A DNA stretch of 40,576 nt from JAGTRP01 sp035255045 (GCA_035255045.1 DATFAA010000037.1:1-40576), one strand, 5' to 3'. Numbered from the stretch's first letter, positions 31,997 through 40,526 are shown. Program-made: numbers and translations. Notes: a model not told the origin generated them from the letters alone.

Positions 31997-32133
31997 CGCT
32001 TCCGTGTATCTCCGCTTGCAGGCCGAAAGGCACGGTCGCCCCCCGACAATGATCTTCGGTATTGTCGTGCATTGGCAGGCGTCTTGTCACCGCCGAAGTG
32101 CCCTTTGGCGGTGTTCCGCGGCCAAAATGTCGT

Positions 32134-33000
32134 TCAGGCGATTTCGGCGGCGATGCGCCGGTAGGCGGCGAAGCGGCGCTCGTCCATGCGGCGGTCGGCG
32201 AGGGCCAGGCGCAGGGCGCAGTCGGGCTCCCGGTCGTGGCGGCAGTCCCGGAAGCGGCATTGGCCGAGATAGGGGCGGAATTCCCGGAAGGCATGCTCGA
32301 GCCCGGCCCGGTCCAGGTGGGCGAGGCCGAATTCCTGCAGGCCCGGGGAGTCGATGAGATGGCTGGTGGCGTCCAGGTGGTAGAGGCAGGCGTGGGTGGT
32401 GGTGTGCTTACCGGAATCGAGGGCAGCGGAGATTTCCCGGGTGGCGGCATTGGCCTCCGGCACCAGGGCATTGACCAGGGTGGACTTGCCCATGCCGGAC
32501 TGGCCGACCAGGACACTGGTGCGGCCTGACAGGTGGGGGCGCAGGTCCTCGGCGTGGGCCCGGGCCGACAGCTCGACGATGGAGTAGCCGAGATTCCTGA
32601 AGATATCCAGGCGCTGGCGGGCGGCGGGCAGGCGGTCCGCCAGGTCGCACTTGTTGAGGACGATAAGGACGTCGATGTCCTGGCTCTCGGCGGCGATCAG
32701 GGTGCGGGTCACCAGCTCGTCGGAGAATGCCGGCTCCACCGCCACCACCAGGACCACCTGGTCCACGTTGGCGGCGATCAGCTTCTGGCGGAATTCGTTG
32801 GAGCGGTAGAGGAGATTGCGGCGGGGCTGGATGCCCTCGATGACCCCCTGGTCGGCGGCCGTCCGGCGGAAGTCCACCCGGTCGCCGCAGGCGATCTCGC
32901 TCTTCTTGCCCCGGGGAAAGCAGGGCAGGATCGAGCCGTCCTGCCGTTCCACCATGTACTGCCGCCCGTGGGCGGCGACCACCAGTCCGCTTTCCGTCAT
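32134..33000 (-). CDS. rsgA: Ribosome small subunit-dependent GTPase A
   Basis: RsgA (YjeQ) is a circularly permuted GTPase that helps 30S subunit maturation. The 288-residue product has an N-terminal OB fold and then motifs in permuted order: NKCDL at 116-120 (G4), GQSGMGKSTLVNAL from 166 (G1) and DSPG at 217-220 (G3). The C-terminal zinc knuckle uses C248, C253, H255 and C261 (CRFRDCRHDREPDC). Its ATG overlaps the stop of the pterin dehydratase gene as ATGA, so it is last in a four-gene operon with the M48 protease, cytochrome c and pterin dehydratase. The 137 bases beyond it hold no gene that I see. Confidence 0.96.
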   Translation of the reverse strand: MTESGLVVAAHGRQYMVERQDGSILPCFPRGKKSEIACGDRVDFRRTAADQGVIEGIQPRRNLLYRSNEFRQKLIAANVDQVVLVVAVEPAFSDELVTRTLIAAESQDIDVLIVLNKCDLADRLPAARQRLDIFRNLGYSIVELSARAHAEDLRPHLSGRTSVLVGQSGMGKSTLVNALVPEANAATREISAALDSGKHTTTHACLYHLDATSHLIDSPGLQEFGLAHLDRAGLEHAFREFRPYLGQCRFRDCRHDREPDCALRLALADRRMDERRFAAYRRIAAEIA

Positions 33001-33278
33001 TGGCCGGCCGCCAACTGCTCGACCCGGCCGGCGCTGGCGAAGTCCCGTTCGGTGAGCCCGCCGGCGCTATGGGTGGTATAGGCCACCCGGACCCGGGAAT
33101 AGCTCACTTCGAGATCGGGGTGGTGGTCCTCCTGCCGGGCGATGTCGGCCACGGCATTGACGAAGGCCATGGTGGCGTCGAAATCCCGGAAGCGGAATTC
33201 CTTGGCGATGGCACCGCCCGAGGACGTCCAGCCGGGCAGGTTCCGGAGGCGTTCGGCGATGGTGTCGGGATTCATCAT
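32997..33278 (-). CDS. phhB: 4a-hydroxytetrahydrobiopterin dehydratase
   Basis: This pterin-4a-carbinolamine dehydratase has 93 residues. It recycles the pterin cofactor of phenylalanine hydroxylase, and in bacteria may have other roles. The hallmark is RQEDHHPDLEVSYSRVRVAYTTHSAGGLTERDFA, which holds the catalytic histidines (the HHP pair and the later His). The preceding helix FRDFDATMAFVNAVADIA is standard. Two adjacent ATGs (33278 and 33275) are possible starts. No phenylalanine hydroxylase gene is in the window. It is the third gene of the M48-cytochrome-phhB-rsgA operon and its stop overlaps the rsgA start. Confidence 0.92.
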   Translation of the reverse strand: MMNPDTIAERLRNLPGWTSSGGAIAKEFRFRDFDATMAFVNAVADIARQEDHHPDLEVSYSRVRVAYTTHSAGGLTERDFASAGRVEQLAAGQ

Positions 33279-33288
33279 GTGTCGCTCG

Positions 33289-33600
33289 TCACTTGTCGAA
33301 TTTGTAGTACTGCTGGTTGAGCCAGGCGGCCACGGCGGCTTCTTCCTCGGGCAGCCAGCCGGCCTTGGCCATGGTGTTGCAGAACGCCACCCGCTGCAGA
33401 AGCTCTTCCTTGTTGGCCACCAGGCGGCCTTCCCGGGTGTACATCCGGCTGCCGTCGCCACCGTACATGCGGGCGTGGCAGGCGACGCAGCTCCTGTCGT
33501 GGAGGGTCTTGCCCAGGCCGGCGTCGGCCTTGGCCAGGGGATCGTCGGCGAAGGCGGCACCGGCAAGGAGGGCGGCCATCAGGAAGACGATCCGGCGCAT
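33289..33600 (-). CDS. Small monohaem cytochrome c
   Basis: This 103-residue periplasmic cytochrome c has a signal peptide (RRIVFLMAALLAGAAFA, cleavage near residue 18) and one haem-binding site CVACH at 38-42. A Met in the second half (NTMAKAGWLP) could be the sixth ligand. The body is short and helical, and the C-terminus is WLNQQYYKFDK. An extra cysteine lies in AFCNTM, outside the haem site. Such small cytochromes transfer electrons in the periplasm, but the partner is unknown. It starts 4 bases after the M48 protease and ends 10 bases before phhB, so it is in the same operon. Confidence 0.87.
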   Translation of the reverse strand: MRRIVFLMAALLAGAAFADDPLAKADAGLGKTLHDRSCVACHARMYGGDGSRMYTREGRLVANKEELLQRVAFCNTMAKAGWLPEEEAAVAAWLNQQYYKFDK

Positions 33601-33604
33601 GGGG

Positions 33605-34852
33605 CTACTGGGCCTGCAATTGCCGCAGGTGGTCGATGCGTTCGGCCGCCGGCGGGTGGGAGTCGTAGACGATGGAATGGAGCGGGTCCGGCGTCAGGGT
33701 GGCGGCGTTGTCCTCGTAGAGCTTGACCAGGGCCCGGGCCAGGTCGTCGGCACTGGCGTGGCGGGCGGCATAGGCGTCGGCCTCGAACTCGTGGCGGCGG
33801 GAGAGGAGGCTCATGACCGGGCTGGCCGGGAAGGTGAACACCGGGATCACCAGGAAGAAGAGGATCAGCCCCAGGGCCGTGTTCCCGGCCGGCACCCCGA
33901 GGCCCTCGTAGAACCACGGGGCGTCGATCAGCTGCCCGAGGAGCCAGAGGCCGGCCAGGGACAGCCCGAACATGAGGGCGATGCGCTTGGCCACGTGGCG
34001 ATGGCTGAAGTGGCCCAGTTCGTGGGCCAGCACCGCCTCGATCTCGGTAGGCTGGAGGCGGGAGAGCAGGGTGTCGAAGAAGACGATGCGCTTGGAGCGG
34101 CCGAAGCCGGTGAAATAGGCGTTGCCGTGGCTGGAGCGCTTGGAGCCGTCCATGACGAAGAGCCCCTTGGACTGGAAGCCGCAGCGCTTCAGGAGGGCCT
34201 CGATGCGGGATTTCATCTCGCCGTCCTCGAGGGGTGAGAACTTGTTGAAGAGGGGGGCGATCCAGGTCGGGTAGATGAAGAGGATCAGGAGATTCACCGC
34301 CGACCAGAAGAGCCAGACGTAGAGCCACCAGCGCTCCCCCATGGCCGCCATCAGCCAGAGCACCGCCAGGATGATCGGGGTGCCGATGAGGAGGGCGAGG
34401 ACCACCTGCTTGCCGAGGTCCGAGAGGAAAAGGCCCAGGCTCATGCGGTTGAAGCCGAAACGTTCCTCCACCACGAATTGTCGATAGAGGGAGAAAGGCA
34501 GGTCCACCAGGCCGGACACCAGCATGACGCTGAAAATCATGGCGACGCCATACCAGATGCCATCCAGCCGGGGGCTCCAGAAGCCGTGCAGGGCGGCAAT
34601 GCCGCCGCCCAGGGTGAGGGCGAGGAGAAGGGCGGTCTCCGCCAGGGCGGTCTGGATGCCGAGACGGGTCCGGGCGACGGTGTAGTCGGCGGCCTTCTGA
34701 TGGGCGGCGAGGGGAATGCGCTCGCTGAACAGGGCCGGTACCCGCTCCCGGTTGGCCTGCACGCAGGACATCTGGCGCAGGGCCAGCCACAGGCGGGCGG
34801 CGAGGGTCAGGACAAGGGCGGCGAGAAAGATCAGGGTGAAGCTGCTGGCCAT
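33605..34852 (-). CDS. M48 family (Ste24-like) zinc metalloprotease
   Basis: This 415-residue membrane protease has the N-terminal multi-helix region of CAAX prenyl protease 1 (Ste24), with about five to seven hydrophobic segments. The catalytic motif HELGH at 277-281 lies in EIEAVLAHELGHFSHRHVAKR. The third zinc ligand is the Glu in RHEFEADAYA. The stretch DGSKRSSHGNAYFTGFGRSKRI is conserved in the family. In bacteria these proteases take part in membrane protein quality control. It is the first gene of the operon with cytochrome c, phhB and rsgA, and is divergent from orn across 43 bases. Confidence 0.92.
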   Translation of the reverse strand: MASSFTLIFLAALVLTLAARLWLALRQMSCVQANRERVPALFSERIPLAAHQKAADYTVARTRLGIQTALAETALLLALTLGGGIAALHGFWSPRLDGIWYGVAMIFSVMLVSGLVDLPFSLYRQFVVEERFGFNRMSLGLFLSDLGKQVVLALLIGTPIILAVLWLMAAMGERWWLYVWLFWSAVNLLILFIYPTWIAPLFNKFSPLEDGEMKSRIEALLKRCGFQSKGLFVMDGSKRSSHGNAYFTGFGRSKRIVFFDTLLSRLQPTEIEAVLAHELGHFSHRHVAKRIALMFGLSLAGLWLLGQLIDAPWFYEGLGVPAGNTALGLILFFLVIPVFTFPASPVMSLLSRRHEFEADAYAARHASADDLARALVKLYEDNAATLTPDPLHSIVYDSHPPAAERIDHLRQLQAQ

Positions 34853-34895
34853 CGAGCTATGAGAAAATGGTGGTTTTTAGGTTTCAGGCAATTAT

Positions 34896-35441
34896 ATGGC
34901 ACGCGACGCGAACAACCTCGTTTGGCTGGACATGGAAATGACCGGTCTCAACCCTGATGGCGACCGCATCCTGGAGCTCGCCATCGTGGTCACCGATTCG
35001 GCCCTGGAGATGGTTGCCGAGTCGCCGGTCTGGGTGGTCCATCAAAGTGACGTTGTCCTCGACGCCATGGACGATTGGAACAAAAAAACCCATGGGCGTT
35101 CCGGCCTGCTGGAGCGGGTGAAGGCGACGCGGCACACCGAGGCCATGGTCGAGCACGAGGCCCTGGAATTCCTCAAGAAATATGTCGGACAGGGGCAGTC
35201 CCCCATGTGCGGCAATTCCATCTGCCAGGACCGCCGCTTCATGGCCCGCCACATGCCCGGCCTGGAAGCGTGGTTCCATTACCGCAACCTCGACGTCAGC
35301 ACCCTGAAGGAGTTGTGCAAGCGCTGGACGCCGGAGGTTTACAGGGGCTTCAAGAAGCAGGGCAAGCACACGGCCCTGGCCGACATCTACGAGTCCATCG
35401 ACGAACTCAAGTACTACCGGGCCAACTTCCTGAAGGTTTAA
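34896..35441 (+). CDS. orn: Oligoribonuclease
   Basis: This 3'-5' exoribonuclease of the DEDDh family degrades 2-5 nt RNAs, including pGpG made from c-di-GMP. The 181-residue product has D12 and E14 in WLDMEMTGLNPDGDRILELA. The second Asp is in GNSICQDRRFMARHMP, and the His/Asp in KKQGKHTALADIYES. All catalytic residues are present. It is essential in many gammaproteobacteria and would complete pGpG removal when linear c-di-GMP is made here. The stop codon TAA (35439-35441) overlaps the stop of the convergent membrane glycosyltransferase. Confidence 0.96.
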   Translation: MARDANNLVWLDMEMTGLNPDGDRILELAIVVTDSALEMVAESPVWVVHQSDVVLDAMDDWNKKTHGRSGLLERVKATRHTEAMVEHEALEFLKKYVGQGQSPMCGNSICQDRRFMARHMPGLEAWFHYRNLDVSTLKELCKRWTPEVYRGFKKQGKHTALADIYESIDELKYYRANFLKV

Positions 35442-37075
35442 CGGCGGTAGAGACGGAAGCGCTCTCGCCGCTCCCCGGGGCGGGCGCCTTCCCAGGCCAG
35501 GGACCAGCCCCCCTGGGGGGCCGCCAGCTCCCGGCGGGAATCGCCCTGGACCAGCAGCCAGTCGCACTTGCGGCCGGCATTGCCGGCCAGGGGCAGGGGC
35601 TCGATGCCGGTGAAGTAGGCGAAGGAAGCCCGCTGGGTGTCGGTCAGGTCCCGCTCGGCCAGGCAGGCGCCGGTGGCCGGCAACAGCCGGGCGATGGCCA
35701 CGGCCACCGGCCGGTAGCTCTTGCCGTAGTCGAACCAGGGCAGCCAGAGCAGGGTGGCGAGGAGCCAGAAAATGGTGAAGCCCATGGTCCAGTGGGTCAG
35801 GCTGCGGTAGCTGGAGCGGGGGGAGGTCACCATCAGCCAGATCCACCAGAGGGTGCCCAGGACGGCGATGGTCACCGCCAGAGGCTCGAAGTGGCCGACG
35901 AATCCCGGGCGCAGGACGACGGTGCGCTTGGCCAGGCGTTCCGGCCAGCCCAGGGCCAGGGCCGACCAGCCGAACCAGACCAGACCCACGAAGAAGCTGA
36001 AGGTCATGATGCTGAACCAGTCGAAGGCATTGGCCGCTCCCCGTCGCAGGGCAAGGGAGCCCGGGGTGGCGAGAAGGGCCAGGGGCGGCAGCAGCAGTAG
36101 TGCCGGCAGTTCCTTGGGGCGATGCACGAAGACCAGCAGGACCAGAGTGAGGGCGAAGAGCAGCAGGGGCAGGACGACGGGCCGCTCCCGCAGGCGGTCG
36201 CGGTTGGCCCACAGCCACCAGGCGGCGATGGGCAGGGTCGGGAAGGCGAACCAGGGCAGCATGCCCAGGTAGCCGGCGATGGCCCGGACCAATGCGTCAC
36301 CCTGGCCGAACTGGGCCCATTCGGCGGTCAGCCAACTGTTCAGGCTTTCCGGTTCGAGGAGGGTGAGGGCCAGGGGCCACGGTGCCGCCAGCAGGGCGAA
36401 CAACAGCCAGCCCAGCAGGCAGGTCCGCCAGGCCCGGCGGGGTTCGGGGGATAGGAAGGCGGCAAGAGGGCCGGCGATCAGCAGGGGCAGGGTCGGGGCG
36501 AAGCCGGTGCCGAGCAGGCAGGCGGCCAGGGCCGCGCCATAGAGGCCGCCGGCCAGCCGGGGCTTGCGGCCGAAGGCGGCCATGGCCCCGAGGCCGCCGC
36601 CGTAGGCCGCGAGGGCGACCAGGAACGGCTGGGCGTCGTGGGCATGGACGATGAGTCCGGCGCTGCCGGCCAGGAGCAGGGGGCTGGCGGCGGCGGATTC
36701 CTGGCCGTGGAGCTCCCGTCCGGCGTAGTAGACGCCGACCAGGGCCAGGGCGACCCAGATGCCGCTGGCGAAACGCATGGCATCGTGGAGGGGCAGCAGC
36801 CAGCCCAGCAGTTTGCCGGTGAGGGCGGCGCTCCAGTAGTAGAGGGGCGGTTCGCTGAAGGGATGGCCGGCAAGCCCCGGCGACAGCCAGTCGCCGTGGG
36901 CGAGGATGTGCCAGGTGGTGCCCAGGTGGATGGCGTCCTCCCCCTTCCAGGGGTCGCGTCCGACCAGGCCGGCGACCACGTAGAAGGTCAGCATGCCGGC
37001 CAGGGCCCAGCCCGAGGGCGGGAGGCGGAGGCCGCGGCGGAGCCTAGCGAGGAGGGCGGGGAACAGGTGCGCCAT
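35438..37075 (-). CDS. GT39-type (ArnT-like) membrane glycosyltransferase
   Basis: This 545-residue polytopic membrane protein has about a dozen hydrophobic segments and a short soluble C-terminus. The first loop has GRDPWKGEDAIHLGTTWHILAHGDW and PFSEPPLYYWSAALTGKL, typical of the GT39/PMT/ArnT superfamily, whose members use a lipid-linked sugar donor. The catalytic acidic residue is probably in the WKGED motif. The acceptor is unknown; lipid A and proteins are both possible. The ATG at 37075 lies 4 bases from the end of the rpmE terminator T-run, so no normal ribosome site is visible. A later ATG (near 36994) would truncate before the first helix. Confidence 0.87.
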   Translation of the reverse strand: MAHLFPALLARLRRGLRLPPSGWALAGMLTFYVVAGLVGRDPWKGEDAIHLGTTWHILAHGDWLSPGLAGHPFSEPPLYYWSAALTGKLLGWLLPLHDAMRFASGIWVALALVGVYYAGRELHGQESAAASPLLLAGSAGLIVHAHDAQPFLVALAAYGGGLGAMAAFGRKPRLAGGLYGAALAACLLGTGFAPTLPLLIAGPLAAFLSPEPRRAWRTCLLGWLLFALLAAPWPLALTLLEPESLNSWLTAEWAQFGQGDALVRAIAGYLGMLPWFAFPTLPIAAWWLWANRDRLRERPVVLPLLLFALTLVLLVFVHRPKELPALLLLPPLALLATPGSLALRRGAANAFDWFSIMTFSFFVGLVWFGWSALALGWPERLAKRTVVLRPGFVGHFEPLAVTIAVLGTLWWIWLMVTSPRSSYRSLTHWTMGFTIFWLLATLLWLPWFDYGKSYRPVAVAIARLLPATGACLAERDLTDTQRASFAYFTGIEPLPLAGNAGRKCDWLLVQGDSRRELAAPQGGWSLAWEGARPGERRERFRLYRR

Positions 37076-37078
37076 AAA

Positions 37079-37104
37079 CGAAAAAGGCAGCCAATGGCTG
37101 CCTT
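37079..37104 (-). terminator. Intrinsic terminator of rpmE
   Basis: On the minus strand a 9-bp stem (AAGGCAGCC/GGCTGCCTT, loop ATT) is followed by TTTTT (37081-37085). It lies 22 bases after the rpmE stop and ends only a few bases before the next gene's ATG at 37075. Confidence 0.85.
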
Positions 37105-37126
37105 CCCGTGATCGCGTTCAAGCGGT

Positions 37127-37342
37127 TCAGGCGGACTTGCGCAGGTTGCCGAACTTCTGGTTGAACTTCTCGACGCGGCCGGCGGTGTCGACGATCTTCT
37201 GCTTGCCGGTGTAGAACGGGTGGCAGGCGGAACACACTTCGACGTGCAGCGGCTTCTTCATGGTCGAGCGGGTGGAGAAGGTGTTGCCGCAGGAGCAGGT
37301 CACCTGGATTTCAGCGTAGTCGGGGTGGATTCCGGTTTTCAT
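37127..37342 (-). CDS. rpmE: 50S ribosomal protein L31
   Basis: Ribosomal protein L31, 71 residues. It is the zinc-containing type (C+ paralogue): cysteines C16, C18, C37 and C40 (VTCSCGNTF and VCSACHPFY) form the zinc site. MKTGIHPDYAEI and HPFYTGKQKIVDTAGRVEKF are standard. ATG 37342 gives the family start, although the frame is open further upstream. It lies 86 bases after rho, with rho's own terminator between, and ends with its own terminator. This pairing with rho is common in betaproteobacteria. Confidence 0.97.
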   Translation of the reverse strand: MKTGIHPDYAEIQVTCSCGNTFSTRSTMKKPLHVEVCSACHPFYTGKQKIVDTAGRVEKFNQKFGNLRKSA

Positions 37343-37386
37343 GTTTGTACCTTTCGTCAAGCGGCCGGCGGTTGTGGCCGGCCTGG

Positions 37387-37418
37387 AAAACGCGCGATTA
37401 TCCTCTAATAATCGCGCG
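37387..37418 (-). terminator. Intrinsic terminator of rho
   Basis: On the minus strand an 11-bp stem (CGCGCGATTAT with ATAATCGCGCG, loop of 6) is followed by TTTT. It lies 10 bases after the rho stop and about 45 bases before the rpmE ATG, so rpmE must have its own promoter or rely on read-through. Confidence 0.8.
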
Positions 37419-37428
37419 CCTGCAAGGG

Positions 37429-38688
37429 TCAACCCCGACGCATCGCGTCGAAGAACTCGTTGTTGCCCTTGGTGGACTTGATCTTGTCCAGGAGGAACTC
37501 CATCGCATCCAGGTCGTCCATGGGGTACAGCAATTTGCGCAGGACCCACATCTTTTGGAGGACGTCGGGCTTGAGGAGCAGTTCCTCACGGCGGGTGCCG
37601 GAGCGATTGACGTTGATGGCCGGGTAGATGCGCTTCTCCGCCATCTTGCGGTCAAGGTGGATTTCCATGTTGCCGGTGCCCTTGAATTCCTCATAGATCA
37701 CGTCGTCCATGCGGGAGCCGGTTTCCACCAGGGCGGTGGCGATGATGGTCAGGGAGCCGCCTTCCTCGATATTGCGGGCGGCGCCGAAGAAACGCTTGGG
37801 CTTCTGCAGGGCGTTGGCATCCACGCCGCCGGTGAGCACCTTGCCGGAGGCCGGCTGCACCGTGTTGTAGGCCCGGGCCAGGCGGGTGATGGAGTCGAGC
37901 AGGATGACCACGTCCTTCTTGTGCTCGACCAGGCGCTTGGCCTTCTCGATGACCATCTCCGCGACCGCGACGTGGCGGGTGGCGGGTTCGTCGAAGGTGG
38001 AGGCGACGACCTCGCCCTTGACGGTGCGGGTCATTTCGGTCACTTCCTCGGGGCGCTCGTCGATGAGCAGCACGATCAGCACCACTTCCGGATGATTGGT
38101 GGTGATGGCGTGGGCAATATGCTGCAGCATCACCGTCTTGCCGGACTTGGGCGGGGCCACCAGAAGGCCCCGCTGGCCGGCACCGATGGGGGCGATCATG
38201 TCGATCACCCGGCTGGTGATGTTCTCCTCGGCCTTGATCTCTCGCTCCAGGCGCAGCATGCGGGTGGGGTGCAGCGGCGTCAGGTTCTCGAACATGATCT
38301 TGTTCTTGGTCGCCTCGGGGGGCTGGCCGTTGATCTTGTCGAGCTTGGTCAGGGCTACATAACGTTCGCCGTCCTTGGGGGTGCGGATTTCACCCTCGAT
38401 GCTGTCGCCGGTCCGCAGGTTGAAGCGGCGGATCTGGGAGGGGGAGACATAGATGTCGTCCGTGTTCGCCAGGTAGGAGGTTTCCGGCGAACGCAGGAAA
38501 CCGAAGCCGTCGGGCAGGACTTCGAGGGTGCCGTCACCATAGATGCATTCGCCTTTTTTCGCCTGGCCCTTCAGCAGGGCGAAGATGAGCTCCTGCTTGC
38601 GCATGCGGTTGGCGTTCTCGATGCCGGCGGCTGCCGCCATTTCGAGCAATTGGCTGACGTGGAACGTCTTGAGTTCTGAGAGTTGCAT
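37429..38688 (-). CDS. rho: Transcription termination factor Rho
   Basis: Rho is the hexameric RNA-dependent ATPase that ends transcription. The 419-residue product has the N-terminal RNA-binding fold with LKTFHVSQLLEMA and YGDGTLEVLPDGFGFLRSP. The Walker A motif is APPKSGKT (178-185). ILLDSITRLARAYNTV and the R-loop NVNRSGTRREELLL are conserved. The size is standard, without the long insert seen in actinobacterial Rho. ATG 38688 gives the usual MQLSELK start, though no Shine-Dalgarno is clear. It is 119 bases downstream of trxA, the common trxA-rho-rpmE order, and has its own intrinsic terminator. Confidence 0.98.
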   Translation of the reverse strand: MQLSELKTFHVSQLLEMAAAAGIENANRMRKQELIFALLKGQAKKGECIYGDGTLEVLPDGFGFLRSPETSYLANTDDIYVSPSQIRRFNLRTGDSIEGEIRTPKDGERYVALTKLDKINGQPPEATKNKIMFENLTPLHPTRMLRLEREIKAEENITSRVIDMIAPIGAGQRGLLVAPPKSGKTVMLQHIAHAITTNHPEVVLIVLLIDERPEEVTEMTRTVKGEVVASTFDEPATRHVAVAEMVIEKAKRLVEHKKDVVILLDSITRLARAYNTVQPASGKVLTGGVDANALQKPKRFFGAARNIEEGGSLTIIATALVETGSRMDDVIYEEFKGTGNMEIHLDRKMAEKRIYPAINVNRSGTRREELLLKPDVLQKMWVLRKLLYPMDDLDAMEFLLDKIKSTKGNNEFFDAMRRG

Positions 38689-38807
38689 TGTGCGATTGCG
38701 TGGCGCCGTGGAGGAATGGCCGATTGGCCGGGCGCAAGTGTTTGGAGGGGAGGCTCTTTGCAGGCCCGATGCGCAGGACGCGCAGTCAGGCCCGCAGGGT
38801 AAGGCGA

Positions 38808-39134
38808 TTACAGATTGCTGTCAATGAATGCGGTCAGTTGGGACTTGGAGAGGGCGCCGACCTTGGTGGCTTCGACATTGCCGTTCTTGAAGATCATCAG
38901 GGTCGGGATGCCGCGGATGCCGAACTTGGCCGGCGTCGCCTGGTTGTCGTCGATATTGACCTTGGCCACCTTGAGCTTGCCCGCGTATTCGGAAGCGACT
39001 TCGTCGAGGATGGGAGCAATCATCTTGCAGGGCCCGCACCATTCGGCCCAGTAATCGACCAACACCGGCTGCTGCGACTGCAGCACTTCGGCCTCGAAGG
39101 TGTCATCGGTGACGTAATGAATATGCTCGCTCAT
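38808..39134 (-). CDS. trxA: Thioredoxin
   Basis: Thioredoxin of 108 residues, a cytoplasmic disulfide reductase. The redox-active pair is C33 and C36 in WAEWCGPCKMIAPILDEVA. The cis-proline motif is RGIPTLMIFKNG. The length and motifs match TrxA. A GAGG ribosome site lies about 7 bases before ATG 39134. It is upstream of rho in the classic trxA-rho-rpmE arrangement and divergent from the diguanylate cyclase gene across 208 bases, where both promoters must lie; I see no convincing -35/-10 pair there. Confidence 0.97.
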   Translation of the reverse strand: MSEHIHYVTDDTFEAEVLQSQQPVLVDYWAEWCGPCKMIAPILDEVASEYAGKLKVAKVNIDDNQATPAKFGIRGIPTLMIFKNGNVEATKVGALSKSQLTAFIDSNL

Positions 39135-39342
39135 GAGTGCCTCGTGAATGGGGAAATAGCGGGGGGAAGATGGGGAAGAAACGATCTGCGCCCGGAGGGC
39201 GAGGGAAATTTCGAGGGAATGCTAGCGAAAAAAGAATGATAAGGGAAGACTTCCACCGGCATGCGGGACAAGCAATTAAGGGCTATTGGCATACTTCTTT
39301 TGGCTATAAGACCGGGGCGAGGGATTAAAATTCCCGGGTGGC

Positions 39343-40515
39343 ATGACGGGATTCCTGTTGGGCCCTGGAGCAGCAAAACATTTCGATGGACGAGGTTATT
39401 GCTTGACAGATCCCTACCAGCTCTTTGCCGACAAACTGACCCATGCTTACCGGCGGTCTGGGAGAGTCTTCCTGCACGGTGCTGTGATCGCCGTAACGCT
39501 CTCGGGGTTCCTCCTCACCGAAGTATCCGCGCCGGCCGTCGCCCTGTGGCTGGCCTTCCTGCTGGCTGCCATGGGTTACCACTGTCATCTCGGCAGCCGC
39601 ATGGTGGCGGGGGAGAAGCGCGCCCTGACCGGCATGAACACCCGTTCCCTCGCCCTGTTCGCCGGCCTGGCCGGGCTCGGGTGGGGCACCGCCGCCGGCT
39701 TCCTGCCCTTCGTCTCGGCCCACCTCCAGCTCCTGGTCATCCTCACCCTGACCGCCATCGCCGCCGCCTCGCTCCCCCGGATGGCGGCCCTGCCCATCGT
39801 TCATGCCGCCTTCATGGCCGGCCTCTTCGTGCCCATCCTCATCGCCCTGGTGGTCGTGTTCGGCATAGAACGCTGGATGATGCCGGTGGTCCTCCTGCTC
39901 ATCTGGGGCGGTCTCACCGACGAGGCCCGCAGGGCCCATGCCGATCTCATAGAGATCTACAGCAACCAGCAATCCCTGGAAGCCGAGGCCATCCGTGACC
40001 GCCTCACCGGCATCCCCAACCGGCGCTCCTTCGACATCAGCCTGGAACGGGAGTGGCGGCGGGCCCAGCGCCTGCAGGTGCCGATCTCCCTCATCATGAT
40101 CGACGTGGATTTCTTCAAGAAATACAACGACCGCCACGGCCACCCGGCCGGCGACCGCTGCCTGGCCGGGGTCGCCAAGACCCTGGCCGGCGGCCTGCGG
40201 CGGGCCAGCGACGTAGTGGCCCGCTACGGCGGCGAGGAGTTCGTCGTCCTCCTCTTCCATACCCCCCGGGACGATGCCTTCGCCATTGCCGAGAATCTGC
40301 GGCGGGCCGTCGCGAGCCTTGGCATCGCCCACGAGGATGCCCCCGGCGGCAGCGTCACCGCCAGCCTCGGCGGCGCTACCGTGATCCCGGCGCTGGAGGC
40401 GCAGCCGGCGGCGCTGCTTTCTGCCGCCGACGAAGCCCTGTACCAGGCCAAGGCAGCCGGCCGCAACCGGGTGGTCTGGGCAGCCAGCCAGTCGATCCCT
40501 GTTGTCGAAAAATGA
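39343..40515 (+). CDS. Membrane diguanylate cyclase with GGDEF domain
   Basis: This 390-residue protein has about five hydrophobic segments (around residues 42-58, 65-80, 102-120, 126-145 and 160-190) and a C-terminal GGDEF domain. The active site is GGEEF at 296-300. An intact I-site, R287-A-S-D290, lies five residues upstream, so it probably is product-inhibited. DRLTGIPNRRSFD and IMIDVDFFKKYNDRHGH are standard catalytic motifs. No ligand-binding domain beyond the membrane part is seen. The start is uncertain: ATG 39343 has a poor ribosome site, and TTG 39403 has GAGG 7 bases upstream (would begin MTDPYQLF). It is divergent from trxA. Confidence 0.92.
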   Translation: MTGFLLGPGAAKHFDGRGYCLTDPYQLFADKLTHAYRRSGRVFLHGAVIAVTLSGFLLTEVSAPAVALWLAFLLAAMGYHCHLGSRMVAGEKRALTGMNTRSLALFAGLAGLGWGTAAGFLPFVSAHLQLLVILTLTAIAAASLPRMAALPIVHAAFMAGLFVPILIALVVVFGIERWMMPVVLLLIWGGLTDEARRAHADLIEIYSNQQSLEAEAIRDRLTGIPNRRSFDISLEREWRRAQRLQVPISLIMIDVDFFKKYNDRHGHPAGDRCLAGVAKTLAGGLRRASDVVARYGGEEFVVLLFHTPRDDAFAIAENLRRAVASLGIAHEDAPGGSVTASLGGATVIPALEAQPAALLSAADEALYQAKAAGRNRVVWAASQSIPVVEK

Positions 40516-40526
40516 CCTCCCATATC

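Noticed and set aside
31997..32133. The 137-base gap between rsgA and the HD-GYP gene was examined for an RNA or regulatory element.
   Set aside because: I found no strong hairpin, promoter pair or small frame; the only feature is a GC-rich near repeat around CTTTGGCGGTGTT that is too weak to call.
39137..39328. A short open frame in the trxA-diguanylate cyclase gap.
   Set aside because: The frame is biased to Arg/Lys/Gly, has no ribosome site and no recognisable family, and the region must hold two divergent promoters.
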